64,000 nucleotides of DNA from Roseovarius albus (GTDB lineage: Bacteria > Pseudomonadota > Alphaproteobacteria > Rhodobacterales > Rhodobacteraceae), in assembly GCF_900172335.1 (NCBI RefSeq), contig NZ_FWFX01000017.1, forward strand, positions 1 through 64,000, read 5' to 3'. Below are positions 55,335-64,000 of this stretch, one piece after another. Under the pieces are notes generated by a model, which worked only from the letters and a program-made list of their open reading frames with translations, had not been told where the DNA came from and searched no databases. The position numbers were made by a program, and so were the translations under genes. Positions within the stretch are counted from its first letter, which is position 1. Each line of letters starts with the position of its first letter.

Positions 55335-55408
55335 GCGGGTATGATGTAATGGTAGCCTGTCAGCTTCCCAAGCTGAACGCGCGGGTTCGATTCCCGCTAC
55401 CCGCTCCA
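55335..55408 (+). tRNA. tRNA-Gly(CCC)
   Basis: 74 bases with encoded CCA: acceptor GCGGGTA/TACCCGC, anticodon stem TCAGC/GCTGA enclosing TTCCCAA (anticodon CCC), T-arm GCGGG-TTCGATT-CCCGC. The D-arm is short and imperfect. No duplicated tRNA end is seen nearby, so this one is not an obvious integration site. Confidence 0.93.
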
Positions 55409-55441
55409 TATTCAAGTTAAATTTTGGATTGCACCAAAGAT

Positions 55442-57478
55442 TTACTCCTCCTGCCATTCAACAAAAGAGAAATCATCTACAAGGACGGGTTTTATAGTCC
55501 TGCTTCCTTTCGAGTAGAGAAAGCTAAATAGCTTTTTGGGAGGCGCAAAATGAAACATTGGTCGACTTGGGAGCACCCTGTTTTTTGAATCTCTAGCAAT
55601 ATCAAAATCGAATGATACCTGGGTCCATTCGCCTCCTGTTACATTCTTAGAGCCTAGTAAGTTAAAAGGGGCATGTTCCAAGGCTTTGTATCGGTTCATG
55701 CCTTCGGGGCGACTCTGTAAATATGCGGATACTTCGACGTCTTCTTCAGCTTTCACCCATACAGAGACGCTGTAACTATCCTGGTTTAGAACCCTCATGA
55801 AAGCCTTTAGCCCAAGCTGCATGTGCTCACCGGGTTCTTCGGGGGAAACCTGTAGTGCGAACCGGCCGGTTTTCGGCGTTCTTACCAATTCGATTTTCGC
55901 ATTTTTTGCGTTCCAGCTGCGTTCATGCAGATTCAGTAATCCATATGTTTCAAAGTCGCCTCGAAAAAAAAGCTCGCGACCTTCCGTTAACGCAGTCCGG
56001 TGGCTTGAACTGGATTTTTCCGACTCTTGCTTCAAAGGGAATGAAGTCTTGGCAATTTCATTGTCGCTCCCACGTATGTGGGTGGTTCGACTTGTCGGAT
56101 TGTCATTTTGGTGGTTGGAGGATGTAACGATAGCGTGTCCACCAGAGAGATACAATTTTGTACCCCGTAGCGCGGAGAGCGCCATCACACGTTGCAATAC
56201 ATACCTGCGTGTGTCTGCCATTGCTGGAATTGGGCGAAAATCCTTAATCTGTAGTGGGATCACTTCTGCCCGATAAAACGTGTTTCCATCCATCCATACT
56301 TTTAAGGCATAAGCCCCATGGGTTTCGTAGAAAAATTGATCGAACAGGAAATTGCCAAGTGACCAAGCGATAAGTTTGCCGTTGTAAAGTTCCAACCCCT
56401 GGCTCACGTGGGGATGGTGGCCGATGACAAGGTCTGCGCCAGCATCAACAGCAGCTTTTAGCCGGACTTCCGTCGTTTCTGTTGGCTCTTCGCTGTATTC
56501 TCGGCTCCCATGATATTGCACGACTGTAACCCGGTTGTCGGCAACCTCCTTGCTAACCGTGGAAATGATGTTTTCCATAGTGCCAAACGCGGCGCCGCCT
56601 GTTGCGCCTTCGGCGACTTGGCTTGGTTCAGCTTTGTTTTTCCAACCCACATAACCAAGCATAGAAAACTTCTGCCCGTTTATATTTGTACGGTATGGTG
56701 CAAGTGCTTCCGCTTCATTCAGACCTGCACCGGAAAAACCTATTTTCGACTCCCGCAATGCTGCAAGTGTCGTCCTAATCCCTTCGTCTAAGTAGTCATT
56801 GGTATGGTTGTTGCCCAACGAAACATAGTCGATCCCCAGCGTTTCCAAGGCATCAAGAATATAGGGGTGCGTATAGAATGTTATGGATTTGGGAGCTTTT
56901 TCGGCGGGCTCAAATTCGGCCAAAGTAGTTTCCAAATTTATAGCGGCATAATCTGCTGAACGAAAATAAGGCATCATTGGCCGGAAAAGTTTTTCCATAT
57001 CCGTTGAGATGCTTTCTGGTCGGATGAGTACCTGTTCATTCCAGCGCGGATCTATATATCGGCGTTCAGCCATGACGTCACCACCGAATATAAATTCAGT
57101 CCGCCCCGGTTTCTTGGCGACCAGCTCAATCTTCGGCACGGACAAAGTACGTTTGTTTTGCTGTTCCAGTTCAACATGAGCAAAAGTTTGTATGCCAGTG
57201 AAGATGTCGGCTCCATCGAAGCGTATCTGATAAACATCCGCCTCCGGGACACTGACGCTGTAATCTCCTGATGCAGTAACAGTGGCATTTACATCATTGA
57301 TCGTAAGAGACACCCCATCTAGTAAGGCATGACTATCCACAATCTCCAACTCGCCAATTATTGGAATCGGTTTACCTAGTTGGCTATCTGCCCAAACAGA
57401 AATTGGCGCTGCAAAAGCTTGTAGAATAATAAAGAGCGATGCCTTTAACATTGCGAGAATTCGTCTGAACATTGCCAA
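55442..57478 (-). CDS. CapA-family metallophosphatase-like protein with C-terminal jelly-roll
   Basis: A 678-residue protein with a signal peptide (~1-30, LASLF-like core LKASLFIILQAFAAPI). Residues ~30-120 look like a small beta domain (YSVSVPEADVYQIRFDGADI). The CapA/PGA_cap core spans ~130-430: FIFGGDVMAERRY, YAAINLETTL, LGNNHTNDYLDEGI, VVQYHGSREY, VIGHHPHVSQG and SLGNFLFDQ, the metal-site motifs of that calcineurin-like family. The last ~190 residues (FRGDFETYGLLN ... VLVDDFSFVEW) resemble a carbohydrate-binding jelly-roll. A role in capsule or surface polymer is likely; the substrate is unknown. Confidence 0.85.
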   Translation of the reverse strand: MAMFRRILAMLKASLFIILQAFAAPISVWADSQLGKPIPIIGELEIVDSHALLDGVSLTINDVNATVTASGDYSVSVPEADVYQIRFDGADIFTGIQTFAHVELEQQNKRTLSVPKIELVAKKPGRTEFIFGGDVMAERRYIDPRWNEQVLIRPESISTDMEKLFRPMMPYFRSADYAAINLETTLAEFEPAEKAPKSITFYTHPYILDALETLGIDYVSLGNNHTNDYLDEGIRTTLAALRESKIGFSGAGLNEAEALAPYRTNINGQKFSMLGYVGWKNKAEPSQVAEGATGGAAFGTMENIISTVSKEVADNRVTVVQYHGSREYSEEPTETTEVRLKAAVDAGADLVIGHHPHVSQGLELYNGKLIAWSLGNFLFDQFFYETHGAYALKVWMDGNTFYRAEVIPLQIKDFRPIPAMADTRRYVLQRVMALSALRGTKLYLSGGHAIVTSSNHQNDNPTSRTTHIRGSDNEIAKTSFPLKQESEKSSSSHRTALTEGRELFFRGDFETYGLLNLHERSWNAKNAKIELVRTPKTGRFALQVSPEEPGEHMQLGLKAFMRVLNQDSYSVSVWVKAEEDVEVSAYLQSRPEGMNRYKALEHAPFNLLGSKNVTGGEWTQVSFDFDIARDSKNRVLPSRPMFHFAPPKKLFSFLYSKGSRTIKPVLVDDFSFVEWQEE

Positions 57479-57616
57479 TCAATCCAGTATAAAACCCTCA
57501 GCCAACGTTGATGCTTTAAGCAACCGCAAGCAGGCTGAATCAAGTCACCAATAAGCGCAACGTTAAATCAAAAACAAGAGAGAGTTTCTGTCCCGACACT
57601 ACCCGCTCCAGGCCCT

Positions 57617-58393
57617 TCAATCTTTCCCGCTACTTTCTATAGCAACCGTGGCCCCGCAATGTTTGCAGTGGATGGCATCGGCGTCGTGGCGGAGCAATCC
57701 GCAGGATGTGCACTTGTACTTGACCTTTGTCGGACGAAAGAGAGCCCGGCCGAGTTGAACGAACAAGGCAACCCCGACGCCCATCATCAAGATCGACAAA
57801 AGCTTACCGCTTGGTGTCGTTAATGTGACATCGCCGTAGCCAGTGGTCGTGAGTGTGGCGACGGTAAAGTACAAAGCGTCAAGATAAGTGTGCGGGATGT
57901 CTTCGGCGCTGAAGTGCAATTCGTACACCGCAGATGTGCAGAAAAAGATAAATATAAACAAATTATTGGCCGCAACGATGGCGTCCTCATTGTTGCGAAA
58001 AAACACGCTTTGACGTCTCAGGTCACCCAATAAATAGTAGGAATGCACCAACCTGAGGCCGCGCAGGATGCGCAGAAATCTCAGATCGATCGCGACAAAC
58101 GGATTTGCAAAGACTGAAAATATAACAAGCACATCCGCCAGCATATAAGGCTTTTTTAGTAGATCGAGACGGTCGTCTGCGATCCAAAGCCTGCACACTG
58201 TATCAAGCAATATGATCACCCCGAGCGCGAGGCTGATGGTGATCAATACCGGAGAGTTGGGAAGCGGGGCGGTCAGTAGGAAAAACCCAATAGAGGCAAA
58301 ATCGAACAGAATTAGTCCGTACCGGAAATTTACGGAAATCCGTTCACTTCCGGTATAGAGGGTTTGTATTTTCGACTGCAGCTGCGTGAGCAT
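57617..58393 (-). CDS. Voltage-gated-like potassium channel with C-terminal zinc ribbon
   Basis: A 258-residue six-helix channel: S1-S4 in the first ~135 residues with an S4-like RFLRILRGLRLV, pore helix and selectivity filter TLTTTGYGDV (~180), then S6. The tail carries a zinc ribbon CTSCGLLRHDADAIHCKHCG. The TTGYGD filter predicts K+ selectivity. The zinc ribbon replaces the usual RCK or cyclic-nucleotide domain and may mediate tetramer contacts or metal sensing. Confidence 0.88.
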   Translation of the reverse strand: MLTQLQSKIQTLYTGSERISVNFRYGLILFDFASIGFFLLTAPLPNSPVLITISLALGVIILLDTVCRLWIADDRLDLLKKPYMLADVLVIFSVFANPFVAIDLRFLRILRGLRLVHSYYLLGDLRRQSVFFRNNEDAIVAANNLFIFIFFCTSAVYELHFSAEDIPHTYLDALYFTVATLTTTGYGDVTLTTPSGKLLSILMMGVGVALFVQLGRALFRPTKVKYKCTSCGLLRHDADAIHCKHCGATVAIESSGKD

Positions 58394-58427
58394 GGGTCAA
58401 TCTTAAGCTAAAGCTGTGTTCTCGAGC

Positions 58428-58901
58428 TTAGCCGGATTGAGATAATAAATCACGAATTTCGCGGAGTTTTTCTGCTGCGAGCTCTGGCGTGTCCCGAATT
58501 TGGTCAAGGATTTTTGCGATCTTTTCCTTGGTCGCATCATCTAGAGTGCTGTCTTTGAGCGTCTGAATAGCTTTCTCGAATTCAAACCCCGTTTCGGAAA
58601 TGATGCCTGTGTCCTGCCATGCAGCAACCAGATCTTGGGCTTGCTGACTGAGGCTTTCCGCCGAGCTTGCAGCGAAATCTGCAAAGTCATTCGCGGCGGC
58701 TTGCAACTCTTCCTGAAGGTTTTCTTGTATGCCTTTGCCACCTTCAACAAGGGCGTCCCCAACGTCAGAAGCTGCGTTCCCTAGATCTTGAACCGCTTGT
58801 TCCAGTTTTTCTGCAGGCGTGGGTTCTGGTTTGTTCAAGGTGAAAATGAGCACTGCTAGAACAGCGATGCCGACGGCTCCTAAAACAACGACCTTATTCA
58901 T
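58428..58901 (-). CDS. Small membrane-anchored helical protein
   Basis: A 157-residue protein with an N-terminal transmembrane segment (VVVLGAVGIAVLAVLIFTL) and a long amphipathic helical remainder rich in Ala, Glu and Gln (AVQDLGNAASDVGDALVEG), like YtxH/apolipoprotein-type envelope proteins. AAGGAG precedes the ATG. Lies 34 bases upstream of the K+ channel gene on the same strand. Function unknown. Confidence 0.75.
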   Translation of the reverse strand: MNKVVVLGAVGIAVLAVLIFTLNKPEPTPAEKLEQAVQDLGNAASDVGDALVEGGKGIQENLQEELQAAANDFADFAASSAESLSQQAQDLVAAWQDTGIISETGFEFEKAIQTLKDSTLDDATKEKIAKILDQIRDTPELAAEKLREIRDLLSQSG

Positions 58902-59079
58902 TTATGTTCTCCTTGTGGAAAGACCTTTGATTCAATTGCATTTCTTCGACCAGACATAGCAGCGGGTATTTGGTGTTGCGAGCGAAGATTAAGGGTTGTG
59001 ATGTATCACACTTTCGTAACACATATTTCTGGCAAAATACGATCTCGCATCTGAACTGAGAGCTTGCTAACGTCCAATT

Positions 59080-59754
59080 ATGTTTAGATTTGTCATTCTT
59101 TTCTTAGTGTTGCTTACAGCTTGCGGGCGGCCATTGACGCCATCTGAGGCATCATTTGCCAATCAACTGTATGGTGACAGTCTGAATACAAATCGAATCC
59201 GCGTCGTAAATGGGGCTTTGGTTGGGAAGGTCACCTATACACGCCAGAAGCGCCCACGCCTTACTTGCCGGGAACGTATCTTGCCCGAGCCGAAGAGTGA
59301 AAAAGTCACCGTGTCGCCAGCCGCGGTCGCACTTCATAATAAGGTTTTCTTTGCCAAAGACTGGTTCGAGCCGGATTTTCTGCCGGTCTACCCAGAGCGT
59401 TATAGCTTGATCCATGCGATGTTATTTGCACATGAGATGGCGCACATCTGGCAATGGCAGAACCGCGCTGTGACGGGCTATACGCCCTTTAAGGCGGCGA
59501 ATGAGCATGGCGGAGGTAAAGATCCCTATTTGTTTGACATCGAGACAGATACGTCATTGCTCGACTATGCTTATGAACAACAGGCGAGCATCGTGGAAGA
59601 ATATGTCTGTTGCGCCACGCTGGATCCCACGGCCCCTCGCACTAAACGATTGGAAACCCTTTTGCGCGGTAGCTTTCCCCTGCAAAAGCTAACTATTCCA
59701 AATCAGGTTGCCTTGCCGTGGGATGACGCCAAGGTCGAAGGCATTTGCCGTTGA
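59080..59754 (+). CDS. Lipoprotein with zinc-protease HExxH motif
   Basis: A 224-residue protein with a lipoprotein signal (FVILFLVLLTAC, C at 15). A zincin motif HEMAH (AHEMAHIWQWQ) follows, with a downstream EEYVCC glutamate that may be the third ligand. Known relatives are annotated only as hypothetical or DUF lipoproteins. Likely a periplasmic zinc peptidase; substrate unknown. Confidence 0.75.
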   Translation: MFRFVILFLVLLTACGRPLTPSEASFANQLYGDSLNTNRIRVVNGALVGKVTYTRQKRPRLTCRERILPEPKSEKVTVSPAAVALHNKVFFAKDWFEPDFLPVYPERYSLIHAMLFAHEMAHIWQWQNRAVTGYTPFKAANEHGGGKDPYLFDIETDTSLLDYAYEQQASIVEEYVCCATLDPTAPRTKRLETLLRGSFPLQKLTIPNQVALPWDDAKVEGICR

Positions 59755-59846
59755 TCACAATACGCGGAGCAGCGGCGCCATTTCTTGCGTCTAGTCCCGC
59801 CCGGAATTTAAATCCCTTTTATCCAAAGTTGGGGTAACGTGCGAAT

Positions 59847-60599
59847 ATGGACAATCAACTGCTTTTTTTGATCTTGCCTTTCTCCATGGGTGTTATCGGG
59901 ACGCTTTTTCTGTTTCGCAAACCCGCCGGGCACCGCGTCTGGAAAGTGGCGGACCTTCTGTGGATTGTATTGGGCGGATTTGGCGCCTTCGGGGCCATTT
60001 TGGCAGGCGTTTATACGGACGACAGTTCGCGTATCGAGCGTCAGATTGATATCGCTTATGCCGCCACAACAGCCTTTGATCGGGATGCGGCACGCTTTCG
60101 ATTGCACTATTGCCAGAACGACATCAATGAGCCTGTCTCGGTGCTTTGTGACAAAGTCGACTTCCTGTCAGCGTCAACTGCGGGTAATGCCGAGCTTCCC
60201 TTGTTTATCGAAGTCACAAATCAGGTCTCCCCCTTGCAGGGACTTAGATTTGTATTGGGGCGCCCGCCAGATGAGAGCGCAGAAATGGAAGAGATGGTGG
60301 ATGCTGTCGACAGCTTCGATCCGGATCAGTTTCTTGCCTTCGCAGCATTTGATGAGCACACATTGGAGGCGATGGGCGCCTTGCGGGCCGAACTTCCTAG
60401 CATCTCTGGTGACTTTCAAATTCTCGCGCAAAGCTATGAAACCCTGATTTCGCAGGTGCGTACTCTGAAATCAGAATGGGAGTTTTTGCAGGAGAATGCG
60501 TTTATTCTGTTGCTGCAAATTATCTCACTATCTTTGGTGAGCTTTGCCGCACCGTTCAGACTGGGAAAGTCGTTGGTGGAGCTCCGTGCGGCGCGGTGA
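59847..60599 (+). CDS. Membrane protein of unknown function
   Basis: A 250-residue protein with two N-terminal transmembrane helices (LLFLILPFSMGVIGTLFLF and LLWIVLGGFGAFGAILAGVY), a soluble region with two cysteines (HYCQND, VLCDKV), and a C-terminal helix (AFILLLQIISLSLVSFAAPF). No domain recognised. Isolated between oppositely or similarly oriented small genes. Confidence 0.7.
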   Translation: MDNQLLFLILPFSMGVIGTLFLFRKPAGHRVWKVADLLWIVLGGFGAFGAILAGVYTDDSSRIERQIDIAYAATTAFDRDAARFRLHYCQNDINEPVSVLCDKVDFLSASTAGNAELPLFIEVTNQVSPLQGLRFVLGRPPDESAEMEEMVDAVDSFDPDQFLAFAAFDEHTLEAMGALRAELPSISGDFQILAQSYETLISQVRTLKSEWEFLQENAFILLLQIISLSLVSFAAPFRLGKSLVELRAAR

Positions 60600-60679
60600 G
60601 AAATGCGATGCATGGAATCGCGCAATTGGTTCCGTGCGCAGGGAAAACTACATTAGAGTGCTGCCAGCACTATGGATGT

Positions 60680-61423
60680 TTAAATAAGTTTCGAAAAATT
60701 CAAAATCATGTTCCGTCCTGATTTATCAAGAACTGGCATTAATAACCTTTGGTAAGTCAACTCCAGGCTCGAGTTGGTTTCTGGGTGCTTCACAAAGATT
60801 TTCTGCAAAGTCACCGGGAAATGCGTGTTTTTTACGCGGGCATAATCATTGATGATGCGGCCGCGACGTTCCGGTGTGAGTTGATCAAGAAGATCATAGA
60901 GCAGGTCCGGATCGTTTCCGCCCAATGTTTGAGATGCTAAACTGTTTTTTCCGATGCTGCCGACTTGAATAGTCGTGTCAGTTGTGCGGGGCTGATGGTG
61001 TAGGTCGATATTGTCGGAGATGTCTTCGTAGTTCTCCAAACGCCCACCTGTGCTGTGCCACCAACGGATCAGATCATCAATCTTGGTATTTTTGCGCCGT
61101 TCAGCTCGAGCCGAGTTGCGAGTACCGCGCGTGGCTGTCCCTGACCCATTAAAAAAGTGTTGTCTTTCGGGGCTCTTTAATTGGTTTTGTTCAGCCTCTA
61201 AGTCGCTTGATATGCCCGCCAGAAACTCGATCGGGACTTCAAGACAGTCTGCAATTTTTCGCGCCGTGAACAAGCCAGGTTCTGTTTCTGGGTTTTTGTT
61301 GTTCAAGAGGTTGGAAATATATCTGTTACCCTTTCCCACATCGATGGAAAGTTGGCGTCGATTTCCTCGGTATATTGGGCTGCTTGACATAGCGGCCAAT
61401 AATCTGGATCTGAAGTCGGTCAT
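60680..61423 (-). CDS. Cro/CI-type helix-turn-helix regulator
   Basis: A 247-residue protein with an N-terminal phage-repressor-type helix-turn-helix (QLSIDVGKGNRYISNLLNNK, GLFTARKIADCLEVPIEFL) and a middle linker rich in Arg/Ser/Thr. The C-terminal half has no peptidase motif of LexA/CI, so it is not a self-cleaving repressor. Target unknown; it sits alone. Confidence 0.8.
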   Translation of the reverse strand: MTDFRSRLLAAMSSSPIYRGNRRQLSIDVGKGNRYISNLLNNKNPETEPGLFTARKIADCLEVPIEFLAGISSDLEAEQNQLKSPERQHFFNGSGTATRGTRNSARAERRKNTKIDDLIRWWHSTGGRLENYEDISDNIDLHHQPRTTDTTIQVGSIGKNSLASQTLGGNDPDLLYDLLDQLTPERRGRIINDYARVKNTHFPVTLQKIFVKHPETNSSLELTYQRLLMPVLDKSGRNMILNFSKLI

Positions 61424-61615
61424 CTTTTGGTGTTCGATTTAGTACCGTGCTGTAATTGTTTTGAGTGCCCCATCCTACTACATCTTTTTTCATCGGAACG
61501 CGTACTTTATAGCGGATTGCATTGATTGTGTGTGAAAATTTTGCCCTAAATCACGCATTGTTCGCGCTTTATTGACATTCAGAACCCGCAGGATTGTGCT
61601 TGATGGTATGTAGAT

Positions 61616-62059
61616 CTACCAGCGAGAGAGAGACTCTTCGTCCTCGTCTTTTGCCGCAACCCAAGCCGCTTTTTGTCCGATTACTTCTTTTTTCCAAAAG
61701 GGCGCTCTGGATTTCAGGAAATCCATCAAAAACTCGGCCGCCTGAAAAGCATCCACGCGATGTGGGGCGGAAGTAGCAACCATCATGATGTGATCGGTCG
61801 GTTGTAAACGACCATGGCGATGTATGATAAGAATGTCACCAAGGTTCCAGCGCTCCATGGCATCCGAAGCAATCTTACCCAGCGCCTTTTCGGTCATGCC
61901 GGGATAGTGTTCAATCTCCATGACATCCAGATTACCGGTACTGAGATCTCGTACGATTCCGGTGAACGTTACAACGGCACCCATGCCTTCTTGGCGGTTG
62001 GCAAAGCGATTTGTTTCTTCACCAAGATCAAAACCCGCCTGTTGTACTCGGATTTCCAT
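61616..62059 (-). CDS. moaE: Molybdopterin synthase catalytic subunit
   Basis: A 147-residue MoaE: GAVVTFTGIVRD, IEHYPGMTEKAL, IHRHGRLQPTD and the C-terminal FWKKEV motif that holds the catalytic lysines. With MoaD (3 bases upstream) it inserts sulfur into precursor Z to make molybdopterin. Confidence 0.95.
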   Translation of the reverse strand: MEIRVQQAGFDLGEETNRFANRQEGMGAVVTFTGIVRDLSTGNLDVMEIEHYPGMTEKALGKIASDAMERWNLGDILIIHRHGRLQPTDHIMMVATSAPHRVDAFQAAEFLMDFLKSRAPFWKKEVIGQKAAWVAAKDEDEESLSRW

Positions 62060-62062
62060 TTT

Positions 62063-62308
62063 TCATCCGCCGGTCATTGGTGGGAAAAAAGCCACTTCTC
62101 GGACGCCGGCTAACGGCGCGTCAAAATGTGTAAGTTCCTGATCGACGGCAACGCGCAAAGCACTCAGGTCGGAAAAGGCGACCGCGTAGCGCTCTTCCTT
62201 TGCAGACAATTCGTTTACCAGATCACGCACGGTCTTTGCCGTTGTCTCCACCTTGTCTTTGGGGTGGCCAATCCGTTCGCGGACCCAAGCAAAATATAGC
62301 ACGTCCAT
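62063..62308 (-). CDS. moaD: Molybdopterin synthase sulfur carrier subunit
   Basis: An 81-residue ubiquitin-like protein ending in the required Gly-Gly (PPMTGG). N-terminal YFAWVRERIG is typical of MoaD. Overlaps the end of pgsA by one base; forms MPT synthase with MoaE. Confidence 0.93.
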   Translation of the reverse strand: MDVLYFAWVRERIGHPKDKVETTAKTVRDLVNELSAKEERYAVAFSDLSALRVAVDQELTHFDAPLAGVREVAFFPPMTGG

Positions 62309-62973
62309 CAGTCGCCATCCTTCAGGTGCGGGATTGCTTTGTTGAAGTAATCAACCCCGGTTATAAATGTAAGAGCTGCGGCCAGCCACAGGAGCCATAG
62401 GCCAGCATACCCCGACCAGAACATACCAGCCTCCTTCCAGCGAAGGCCATTCACATCTTCTTCGGCGCCGGACAAAATATTTTCTACAAGTGTCTCTTCC
62501 ATGCCAAAGCTGGACATTACCAGATAGTGTTCAAACACACCTTGTGCAAATAGCACTGCAATTGCCACCATCTGGGCTGTGGTTTTCCATTTGGCCAATT
62601 TAGTGACTTTAAGAGTGCCGGCCGTGTCTCCCAGATATTCGCGCAGACCAGACACAAAGACTTCGCGAAACAGGATGACCGTGGCGGGTAGAACAAGCCA
62701 AGGCGACATGCTGGAATATCCAACGATGACCATAAGGGCGATTACCACCATCGCCTTGTCGGCGATGGGGTCAAGCATCGCACCCAGCTTTGTTGTTTGT
62801 TTCCACGCGCGCGCGAGATAGCCGTCGAACCAGTCGGTGATCGCCGCACTGATGAACAGCAGCAGCGCAAACCAATCCGCATAGGGGCGGTGGAAGTACA
62901 AAAACATCACCGCAACGCCGGGTGCGGCCAGCAGACGCAAGGTGGTCAGGATATTTGGAATGTTCCATGTCAT
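62308..62973 (-). CDS. pgsA: CDP-diacylglycerol--glycerol-3-phosphate 3-phosphatidyltransferase
   Basis: A 221-residue integral membrane enzyme of the CDP-alcohol phosphotransferase family; the signature D-x2-D-G-x2-A-R-x8-G-x3-D-x3-D is present as DWFDGYLARAW ... KLGAMLDPIADK. Start NIPNILTTLRLLAAPG is typical. First step to phosphatidylglycerol at the inner membrane. It lies between uvrC and moaD as in related Rhodobacterales. Confidence 0.95.
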   Translation of the reverse strand: MTWNIPNILTTLRLLAAPGVAVMFLYFHRPYADWFALLLFISAAITDWFDGYLARAWKQTTKLGAMLDPIADKAMVVIALMVIVGYSSMSPWLVLPATVILFREVFVSGLREYLGDTAGTLKVTKLAKWKTTAQMVAIAVLFAQGVFEHYLVMSSFGMEETLVENILSGAEEDVNGLRWKEAGMFWSGYAGLWLLWLAAALTFITGVDYFNKAIPHLKDGD

Positions 62974-63019
62974 GACACGGTTCTAACGGGAATGGCAGCC
63001 AAGGAAAAGTGCAGAGAAA

Positions 63020-64000
63020 TCATCCCTTTTCATGAAAGTAGTCATAAATCTTTTGTGCAAGGGCGGCTGAGATTCCTTCAACAGCGCGCAAATCTGCAAG
63101 ATGGGCTCGACTTACAGCTTTGGCTGATCCGAAATGGGTCAACAGTGCACGCTTCCGGCTGGCCCCGACCCCCGGCACTTCGTCCAATGGGGTTGCGCCA
63201 ACCGTCTTAGCGCGTTTGGCGCGGTGGGTGCCAATAGCGAACCTGTGGGCTTCATCCCGCAGGCGCTGAATGAAATAAAGCACCGGATCATTGTGACGCA
63301 GAGCCATTGGGCGTTTGCCCGTGCGATGGAATTCCTCCTTGCCGTGATCTCGGTCAACGCCTTTGGCGACACCAACCATCGGCACGTCTTGTACGCCGGA
63401 ATCGATCATGATCTCGCGCACGGCACTGACCTGACCGGCACCGCCGTCGATCAACAGAAGATCTGGCCATAGACCCTTCGAGCGATCCTCATCCTCTTTC
63501 AACAAACGCTTGAACCGACGTTTGAGCACCTCTTTCATCATGCCAAAGTCATCGCCCGGGGTCAGCTCTTCCCCTTTGATATTGAACTTACGGTACTGGT
63601 TTTTCATGAACCCGTCCGGTCCCGAAACAATCATCGCCCCAACCGCATGTGCGCCCTGAATGTGGCTGTTGTCATAAACTTCGATGCGTTGAGGTGGGGC
63701 GGGTAGCTCGAAAGCGTCTTGCAAACCTTTGAGCAATTTTGCTTGGGTCGCCGCCTCGGACATTTTACGCGCGAGGCTTTCGCGCGCGTTGCGCAAGGCG
63801 TTGTTGACCAGTTCAGCCTTTTCACCGCGCTGAGGCATCAGGATCTCAATCTTGCGACCCAGCTTGTCACTCAACGCCTCTTGCATCAGGTCATCGTTCT
63901 CAATCGCGTGGGACAGGATCAGTTGCTTGGGTGGTTCCTTGCTGTCGTAAAATTGGCCAATGAAGGCTTCCATCACTTCGGCTTCGGAAACGTCGTTCAT
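63020..64000 (-). CDS. uvrC: Excinuclease ABC subunit C, C-terminal part (cut by window end)
   Basis: The last 326 residues of UvrC: RNase-H-like endonuclease domain (EVYDNSHIQGAHAVGAMIV, DLLLIDGGAGQVSAV, GTHRAKRAK) and the C-terminal helix-hairpin-helix pair (LDEVPGVGASRKRALLTHFG, VEGISAALAQKIYDYF). It makes the incisions in nucleotide excision repair. The N-terminal GIY-YIG half lies beyond 64000, so the 5' end is not a real start. Confidence 0.95.
   Translation of the reverse strand: MNDVSEAEVMEAFIGQFYDSKEPPKQLILSHAIENDDLMQEALSDKLGRKIEILMPQRGEKAELVNNALRNARESLARKMSEAATQAKLLKGLQDAFELPAPPQRIEVYDNSHIQGAHAVGAMIVSGPDGFMKNQYRKFNIKGEELTPGDDFGMMKEVLKRRFKRLLKEDEDRSKGLWPDLLLIDGGAGQVSAVREIMIDSGVQDVPMVGVAKGVDRDHGKEEFHRTGKRPMALRHNDPVLYFIQRLRDEAHRFAIGTHRAKRAKTVGATPLDEVPGVGASRKRALLTHFGSAKAVSRAHLADLRAVEGISAALAQKIYDYFHEKG

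Overview
This window looks like a chromosome segment from a marine alphaproteobacterium of the Roseobacter group (Rhodobacterales). The basis is the gene order at the right end (uvrC, pgsA, moaD, moaE), a hutC-F-I-H-G-U histidine operon of the type seen in that order, short dispersed intergenic repeats, and protein wording throughout. No 16S gene is present, so genus and species cannot be named.

Left part (1-18.6 kb), accessory metabolism. An IS3-family end (1-136) is followed by an AraC regulator diverging from a secreted amidohydrolase and an OprB-type porin. From 5.1 to 17.5 kb comes a catabolic cluster: a second AraC regulator, a Rieske oxygenase with its own PDR-type reductase, a BMP/NupOPQ-type ABC importer, a Rieske-less oxygenase catalytic subunit, a fused Rieske-plus-reductase protein, a glutathione-S-transferase-like protein, and a glutathione-dependent formaldehyde dehydrogenase. 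The last four genes reproduce the unusual parts list of the NdmC/NdmD/NdmE methylxanthine N7-demethylase of Pseudomonas putida CBB5 plus the enzyme that removes the formaldehyde it makes. With a purine-nucleoside-type importer in between, the best reading is uptake and oxidative N-demethylation of an N-methylated purine-like heterocycle.

Middle part (18.6-47.8 kb), a genomic island in tRNA-Gly(TCC). A 43-bp 5' piece of the tRNA lies at 18601-18643 next to a complete tyrosine integrase, an intact tRNA-Gly is at 47568-47641, and a 44-bp 3' piece is at 47735-47778. All three share the 9-bp core CTTCCAAGC in the anticodon arm. The island holds an integrase, an AlpA-like protein, a RepA-like ATPase, a SIR2/middle-component/SMC-ATPase defence operon (ABC-3C/Lamassu-like), an IS110 relic, a four-gene envelope operon ending in a multidomain peptidoglycan hydrolase, a membrane pentapeptide-repeat protein built from near-identical 30-bp DNA repeats, a three-gene operon of membrane serine hydrolase, HNH-ATPase fusion and HNH nuclease (Septu-like parts in a new arrangement), and a periplasmic-binding-protein/membrane-protein pair.

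Right part (47.8-64 kb), mostly core. The hut operon under HutC, tRNA-Gly(CCC), a CapA-type protein, a voltage-gated-like K+ channel with a zinc ribbon, small envelope proteins, a zincin lipoprotein, a Cro/CI-type regulator, then moaE-moaD-pgsA-uvrC (the last cut by the window end).

All function calls rest on reading motifs and gene order by eye; no database search was run.
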